Below are positions 60,057 to 64,000 of a stretch of DNA of 64,000 bases, in pieces (position 1 is the first letter of the stretch; every line of letters starts with the position of its first letter). The stretch is from Agromyces soli (GTDB taxonomy: Bacteria; Actinomycetota; Actinomycetes; Actinomycetales; Microbacteriaceae). Under the pieces are notes generated by a model. The model was not told the DNA's origin and did no database searches. It saw only the letters and a list, made by a program, of their open reading frames with translations. The position numbers were made by a program, and so were the translations under genes. The stretch is taken from NCBI RefSeq assembly GCF_022811605.1, contig NZ_CP094533.1:558001-622000 (forward strand). The letters run 5' to 3'.

Positions 60057-60875
60057 TTACGGCAGGTGCTGCGCGTGCGGCGGCACCGGGGTCCAGCTCG
60101 GGCGGCCGAGCGGCACGGGCGGGTCCACGTCGGCGAGGTACCGGCCGTAGCCGATGTCGAGCACGGCGCGGCCGTAGGCGGCCGTCGCGGGCCCGGTCGG
60201 GGCGAAGACGTGCAGGGGGTCGGCCTCGCTCGCGCCCCAGGCGAAGTCGGCGGCGCCCGTGCGGGCGGGGCTGAGGGCGGCGAGGCTCCAGGGGATCTCG
60301 ACGAGCTTGCAGAGGTCGTAGCCCGTGCCCTCCGCGCTCGGGATCGCCTTGACCGTGCAGTGCCGGGCGAACCAGTCGGGGGCGGGGACGTCCTGCGAGT
60401 CGAGCCCGAGCGCCACCTCCCCCGCGACGAGTTCCTCGCCGAGGGCGGAGACGATCGCGAAGGCGATCCGGTCGTCGTGCTCGTCGAGCCGCACCGCGCG
60501 AGCCTGCTTCTTGGGCAGCCCGAACAGCTCGCGGCCGAGGATGCCGTGGTTCAGGCCTTCGACGAACGTCTCGACCGCGTAGGCGCCGTCGGCGCCGCCG
60601 CCGTATCCGGCGCAGCGCAGCGAGACGCCGCCCTGCAGGTAGTCCGGGCGACGCTCCACGCCGTCGGACGAGGCGAACTCCGCGCCGATGAACTGGGCGA
60701 CCCAGAGCGCCACGGTCGGCGAGTCCGGCACGCCCAGCCCGGCGGGCAGGAACCGGGCGGCGACGGCGGCGTCGATCGGCGCCTCCACGGTCAGCCAGCG
60801 CACCTCGACGCGCTCGGTGCCTGGCGTGAAGAGCGGGGCGAAGACCGGCATGGCGACCGCCGCGGCGGCGCTCAT
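60057..60875 (-). CDS. Acetoacetate-decarboxylase-family protein
   Basis: A 272-residue ADC-fold protein. The Schiff-base lysine motif is in GRELFGLPKKQARAV, which matches GREMxGxPKKLA of acetoacetate decarboxylases; VEVRWLTVEAPIDAAVAARFLPAGL is the N-terminal beta region. ADC-like proteins decarboxylate beta-keto acids or catalyse related aldol/hydrolase reactions. ATG overlaps the E1 beta stop (ATGA) and the 182-bp gap after it holds the 21-bp tandem repeat. Confidence 0.8.
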   Translation of the reverse strand: MSAAAAVAMPVFAPLFTPGTERVEVRWLTVEAPIDAAVAARFLPAGLGVPDSPTVALWVAQFIGAEFASSDGVERRPDYLQGGVSLRCAGYGGGADGAYAVETFVEGLNHGILGRELFGLPKKQARAVRLDEHDDRIAFAIVSALGEELVAGEVALGLDSQDVPAPDWFARHCTVKAIPSAEGTGYDLCKLVEIPWSLAALSPARTGAADFAWGASEADPLHVFAPTGPATAAYGRAVLDIGYGRYLADVDPPVPLGRPSWTPVPPHAQHLP

Positions 60876-61903
60876 CGCGCACCCGCCGGCATGGCTTCGA
60901 CCCGGCCGGCCGGCACGTCGTGCGCGACTCGGCGGATGGCCCCGAGGATGTCCTCGTCGCCCGGCAGCACTCGGGCGGCCAGCTGCACCGCCGCCGGGAT
61001 CCGCGTCTCCAGCGCGCCGATCCGCACCGGCGGCGAGGTGAGCTGGACGCCGCTCTCCACGACGCGGGAGACCACTTCGGCGCCCACCCCGCCGGTCGTG
61101 TGCGCCTCGTGCACCACGAGCAGCCGGCCCGTCCGCTGCACGCTCGCGAGGATGCTGTCGAGATCGAGCGGGCGGATCCACCGGGCGTCGATCACCTCGG
61201 CGTCGATGCCCTCGGCCGCGGCGCGCTCGGCCGCGGCGAGCACCCGGTGCTGCATCGCGCCCCAGGTGACGACGGTGAGGTCCGACCCCGAGCGGCGCAG
61301 GCCGACGCCGCCGACCGCCTGCACCGGACCGCCGATCCGCACCGGTTGCTTGGCGCCGTGGTAGAGCGTGCGGTTCTCGATCACGATCGTCGGGTCGTCG
61401 CTCCAGATGGCGCTGAGCAGCAGGTCGTAGGCGTCCTGGTTCGTGGTCGGCATGCAGACGCGGATCCCGGGGATGTGGGCGAACAGCGCCTCCAGCGACT
61501 GCGAGTGCTGGGCGCAGGCGCCCGGGGCGTTGCCCTGCTGGGTGCGCACCGTCAGCGGAGCGGCGAGCGCGCCCCGCGAGACGTACCGCACGTTGGCCGC
61601 CTGGTTCACGATCTGGTCGAACGCGACGAGGGCGAAGTCGGCCCACATGATCTCGACGATCGGCCGCCGGCCGAACATCGCGGAGCCGACCGCGCCGCCG
61701 AGGATCGCCGATTCGGAGATCGGGGTGTCGAACACCCGCTCGCCGAACTTGCGGCGCAGGCCCTTGGTGACGCCGAACACGCCGCCGGGGATCGCCACGT
61801 CCTCGCCGAAGAGCAGCGTCTCGGGGCGCTCCTCGAGCGCCCGCGAGAGTGCCGCGTTCACGCTCTCCGCGTAGGACAGGGTCTTCTCGATGATCTCAGG
61901 CAT
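60872..61903 (-). CDS. 2-oxoacid/acetoin dehydrogenase E1 component, beta subunit
   Basis: A 343-residue transketolase-type E1 beta: TLSYAESVNAALSRALEERPETLLFGEDVAIPGGVFGVTKGL, RVFDTPISESAILGGAVGSA, and the C-terminal PVRIGALETRIP. It pairs with the alpha subunit (8-bp overlap). Acetoin, branched-chain and pyruvate dehydrogenases have this architecture. No E2 or E3 is encoded nearby, so it may serve a complex encoded elsewhere or act as a free oxidative or non-oxidative TPP enzyme. Confidence 0.88.
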   Translation of the reverse strand: MPEIIEKTLSYAESVNAALSRALEERPETLLFGEDVAIPGGVFGVTKGLRRKFGERVFDTPISESAILGGAVGSAMFGRRPIVEIMWADFALVAFDQIVNQAANVRYVSRGALAAPLTVRTQQGNAPGACAQHSQSLEALFAHIPGIRVCMPTTNQDAYDLLLSAIWSDDPTIVIENRTLYHGAKQPVRIGGPVQAVGGVGLRRSGSDLTVVTWGAMQHRVLAAAERAAAEGIDAEVIDARWIRPLDLDSILASVQRTGRLLVVHEAHTTGGVGAEVVSRVVESGVQLTSPPVRIGALETRIPAAVQLAARVLPGDEDILGAIRRVAHDVPAGRVEAMPAGAR

Positions 61904-62849
61904 AGACGTGCTCCTCGACGGTGGCGGGGTCTGCGAGCGGGGCGGAGAGCGCGGCCTGGGCGGCGCGATCGACCTCGTCGACCACGCGCTGGCGCAGTGC
62001 CGCCAGCTCCGTGTCGCCGACGCCGGCCGCTCGGGCCATCCGCTCGGCTCTCGCGATGGGCTCGGCCGCGATGGCGGCGTCGAGCTCGCCCGCCGGCCGG
62101 TAGTGCTGGACGTCGCCGATGTAGTGGCCGACGATGCGTTGGGTCATCGCCTCGAGCAGCACCGGACCGGCGCCGTTCCTGCACCGCTCGACGGCGTCGG
62201 CGACGGCGTCCCGGACCGCGTCCGGGTCGTTCCCGTCGAAGCGCACGCCGGCCATGCCGTACGCGGAGGCGCGGCGGAAGAACTGGTCGTTGCGCACTAC
62301 GTCGCGCGTCGGGGTGAGCTCGGAGTACGTGTTGTTCTCGACGAGGAAGATCACCGGCAGCGTCATCGCCGCGGCGAAGTTCATGGCCTCGTGCACGGCG
62401 CCCTGGTTCATCGCGCCCTCGCCGAAGGATGCCAGGGCGACCCGGCCGCTCCCGTCGAAGCGGCCGGCGAGCGCCGCCCCGCACGCGATCGGCGCGCCCG
62501 CGCCGACGATCGAGTTCTCGCCGTACATCCCGTAGCCGGGAGCCGTGAAGTAGGCGGAGCCGCCTCGGCCGCCGCTGATGCCGCTGGCCCGGCCGAGCAG
62601 CTCGGCGAGCACGGCCTCCGGCGGGACGCCGCAGGCGATCGCCCAGCCGTGCCCCCGGTAGGTCGGGAACACGGCGTCGCGGCCGAGGTCGAGCGCGCGG
62701 ACCGCGCCCGTGTAGATCGCCTCCTGGCCGTTGCAGAGGTGCACCGAGCCGACGATGTCCTCGCTCAGCCGCAGGCGGCTGATCGTCTCCTCGGTCTCGC
62801 GGATGCGGTGCATCACCTCGAGCGAGGCGAGCAGCGTGTCCTGGCTCAT
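61896..62849 (-). CDS. 2-oxoacid/acetoin dehydrogenase E1 component, alpha subunit
   Basis: A 317-residue TPP-binding E1 alpha: HLCNGQEAIYTGAV, PTYRGHGWAIACGV, SGGRGGSAYF (usually G-K-GGSMH) and ASFGEGAMNQGAVHEAMN ... LVENN. The magnesium-binding aspartate of the GDG motif is glutamate (GEG). GGAGACCGC precedes the ATG at 62849, which overlaps the IclR stop (ATGA). Family acetoin/branched-chain E1; divergence in the loops leaves the substrate open. Confidence 0.87.
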   Translation of the reverse strand: MSQDTLLASLEVMHRIRETEETISRLRLSEDIVGSVHLCNGQEAIYTGAVRALDLGRDAVFPTYRGHGWAIACGVPPEAVLAELLGRASGISGGRGGSAYFTAPGYGMYGENSIVGAGAPIACGAALAGRFDGSGRVALASFGEGAMNQGAVHEAMNFAAAMTLPVIFLVENNTYSELTPTRDVVRNDQFFRRASAYGMAGVRFDGNDPDAVRDAVADAVERCRNGAGPVLLEAMTQRIVGHYIGDVQHYRPAGELDAAIAAEPIARAERMARAAGVGDTELAALRQRVVDEVDRAAQAALSAPLADPATVEEHVYA

Positions 62850-63676
62850 GCGGTCTCCTTCCGGTCTCCGGCCGCACGGGCGGCCTCGTGGACTGCGGCG
62901 GGCGCGCGCAGGCGCCCGGAGGCGAGCAAGGAGCTCGCCAGGCTGGCGGCTTCCCCGACCGCGGCGACGAGCTGCGGCCGCGTGCGGGTGAATCGCTCAG
63001 CGGGGGCGGACACCGTGAACGACCCCGCCGGGGCGCCGTCGGGCGCGAAGTACGGCGCCGAGACGCAGCGCATGCCCTCGGCGAACTCCTCCTCGTCGAC
63101 GGCGTAGCCCTGGCTGCGCACCCGCGCCAGCTCCATGAGGAGGCCGTCGAGGTCGGTCACGGTGCGCGGCGTGAGCCGGGTCAGCGTCACCCCGGCGAAC
63201 AGCGTCTCCACCTGCTCGACGGGGAGGTGGGCGAGGATCGACTTGCAGGACGCCCTGGCGTGCATGTCGCCCGTGTAGCCGACCTCGAGCCCGCCGACGC
63301 TGAGCGTGTGGGTGCTCGTGAGGAAGTGCCGCAGCAGCACCGCGCCGCCGGTCCACTCCGCGATGAAGGCGGTCTCGCCCGTCGCGTTGAACAGCCGGGT
63401 GAGGATGACCGAGAGCTCCGGGGCGATCTCCGAGTGCCGTTGCAGGGCCCGCCCGAGGGCGAAGCCGTGCGGGCCGAGCTCATAGCGACCGCCCTCGCCG
63501 CGGATGACGTAGCCGTCCGCCTCGAGCGTGCGCAGCACGTGGTAGCAGACGCCGAGCGAGAGCCCGCGTTCGGCGGCGAGCTGCTTCGCGGTGGCGGGCC
63601 CGGCGTTCACGAGGTGCTCGAAGACGGCCATGCCCCGGCTGAGCGTCGTCAGGATCTCCGGCTTCGCGGCGGTCAC
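62846..63676 (-). CDS. IclR-family transcriptional regulator
   Basis: A 276-residue regulator. Winged helix: LTTLSRGMAVFEHLVNAG, AKQLAAERGLSLGVCYHVLRTLEADGYVIR; effector domain from residue ~100 with GYTGDMHARASCKSILAHLP and RVRSQGYAVDEEEFAEGMRCVSAPYF, the IclR signature. It starts with GTG at 63676, overlapping the M20 gene stop (GTGA), and is followed by the E1 alpha gene with a 4-bp overlap, so the regulator is embedded in the operon it controls. Confidence 0.9.
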   Translation of the reverse strand: MTAAKPEILTTLSRGMAVFEHLVNAGPATAKQLAAERGLSLGVCYHVLRTLEADGYVIRGEGGRYELGPHGFALGRALQRHSEIAPELSVILTRLFNATGETAFIAEWTGGAVLLRHFLTSTHTLSVGGLEVGYTGDMHARASCKSILAHLPVEQVETLFAGVTLTRLTPRTVTDLDGLLMELARVRSQGYAVDEEEFAEGMRCVSAPYFAPDGAPAGSFTVSAPAERFTRTRPQLVAAVGEAASLASSLLASGRLRAPAAVHEAARAAGDRKETA

Positions 63677-64000
63677 GGCAGCACCCGCAGGGCCTGAGCG
63701 ATCGTGCGGGCCGCGCGCAGCAGCTCCGTCTCGGCCACGGACTCGTTCGCGGTGTGCGCGAGCGAGGTGTCCCCCGGGCCGAACACGAGGGTGGGCACGC
63801 CGAGCGCGGCGTACTGGCCGGCGTCGTTGCCCGCCGTGAATCCGCGGAGCTCGGCTGCGCCGTCGACGAACTCCAGTGCACGCACGAAGGCCCGCGCGAG
63901 CTCGCCCGATTCGGAGGTCTCCCAGCCCGGATACGGCGCCCCGAGCCACTCGATCCGGTGCGGATGCCCGAGCTCGTGCGGGTCGTCGCGGACGGCCGAG
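63673..64000 (-). CDS. M20-family amidohydrolase/peptidase (C-terminal part)
   Basis: The last ~108 codons of a gene running off the window. The visible part has ELRGFTAGNDAGQYAALGVPTLVFGPGDTSLAHTANESVAETELLRA, the C-terminal catalytic region of ArgE/DapE/M20 zinc hydrolases (metal His in AHTANE). These enzymes hydrolyse N-acyl amino acids or dipeptides. It is the most upstream visible gene of the catabolic operon and might release the amino compound that the PLP enzyme handles. Confidence 0.8.
   Translation of the reverse strand, partial: SAVRDDPHELGHPHRIEWLGAPYPGWETSESGELARAFVRALEFVDGAAELRGFTAGNDAGQYAALGVPTLVFGPGDTSLAHTANESVAETELLRAARTIAQALRVLP

Overview
The window is very GC-rich chromosomal DNA with tightly packed operons, ATGA/GTGA stop-start overlaps, GTG starts and no tRNA, rRNA, phage, plasmid, IS or CRISPR sequence that I can see. 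Three surface proteins carry LAXTG-type sorting signals (the motif used by class E sortases of high-GC Gram-positives). Together with HutC/LacI/ROK/PadR regulators, DUF1304 and DUF1048 genes and the CTTCGACnnGCTCAG repeat family, this points to an actinomycete, most likely a member of the Micrococcales such as Microbacteriaceae. The genus cannot be fixed from the sequence alone.

Layout. (1) 66-4026: a small catabolic unit (ThuA-like protein, YdcZ-type exporter, phosphotriesterase-like lactonase) divergent from its LacI repressor, with a palindromic operator between them. (2) 4118-6495: lipoprotein, DUF1304 protein, acetyltransferase and capsule-type glycosyltransferase. (3) 6623-19172: the most distinctive locus. 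A minus-strand operon encodes an ABC sugar-type importer without an ATPase, an ADP-ribosylglycohydrolase fused to a beta-sandwich domain, YjbQ, a PfkB kinase, a SIS-domain protein and a HutC-type GntR regulator. Beside it lie a nucleoside phosphorylase and a second, aberrant PfkB protein, divergent from a nucleoside hydrolase and an adenine deaminase. Two of the control regions share a 17-bp AT-rich motif. I read the locus as import and dismantling of an N-ribosyl compound; the substrate is unknown. (4) 19177-26647: CPBP protease, FAD oxidase, arylsulfatase, CynX-type MFS and FadR regulator, separated by unusual structured repeats. (5) 26722-36409: cell-surface and exopolysaccharide region: a 1051-aa DUF11 protein, a 55-aa LAATG microprotein, a UDP-HexNAc dehydrogenase, a hyaluronan-synthase-like enzyme and a SpaA-type protein. 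(6) 36515-43643: alkylsulfatase, cyclase-fold protein, PadR-controlled ABC exporter, coiled-coil protein and a UDG-fold protein. (7) 44021-51023: a ROK regulator, a sulfonate/taurine-type ABC importer and two type I sulfatases in one operon. (8) 51135-55872: MFS/HxlR pair, methyltransferase, acetyltransferase, AraC-GyrI regulator and a truncated second copy of that regulator's 3' end. (9) 56041 to the window end: a nine-gene catabolic operon (IclR regulator, TPP-dependent E1 alpha/beta, acetoacetate-decarboxylase-like protein, MHS transporter, dehydrogenase, Rid protein, class V aminotransferase, M20 hydrolase).

Two themes recur. Sulfate-ester use: three formylglycine-type sulfatases, one SdsA-type alkylsulfatase and a sulfonate-type importer. 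Salvage of glycosides or nucleosides: locus 3. The intergenic DNA is also unusual: three families of hairpin repeats, two tandem repeats and an over-represented heptamer, GGATGCC.
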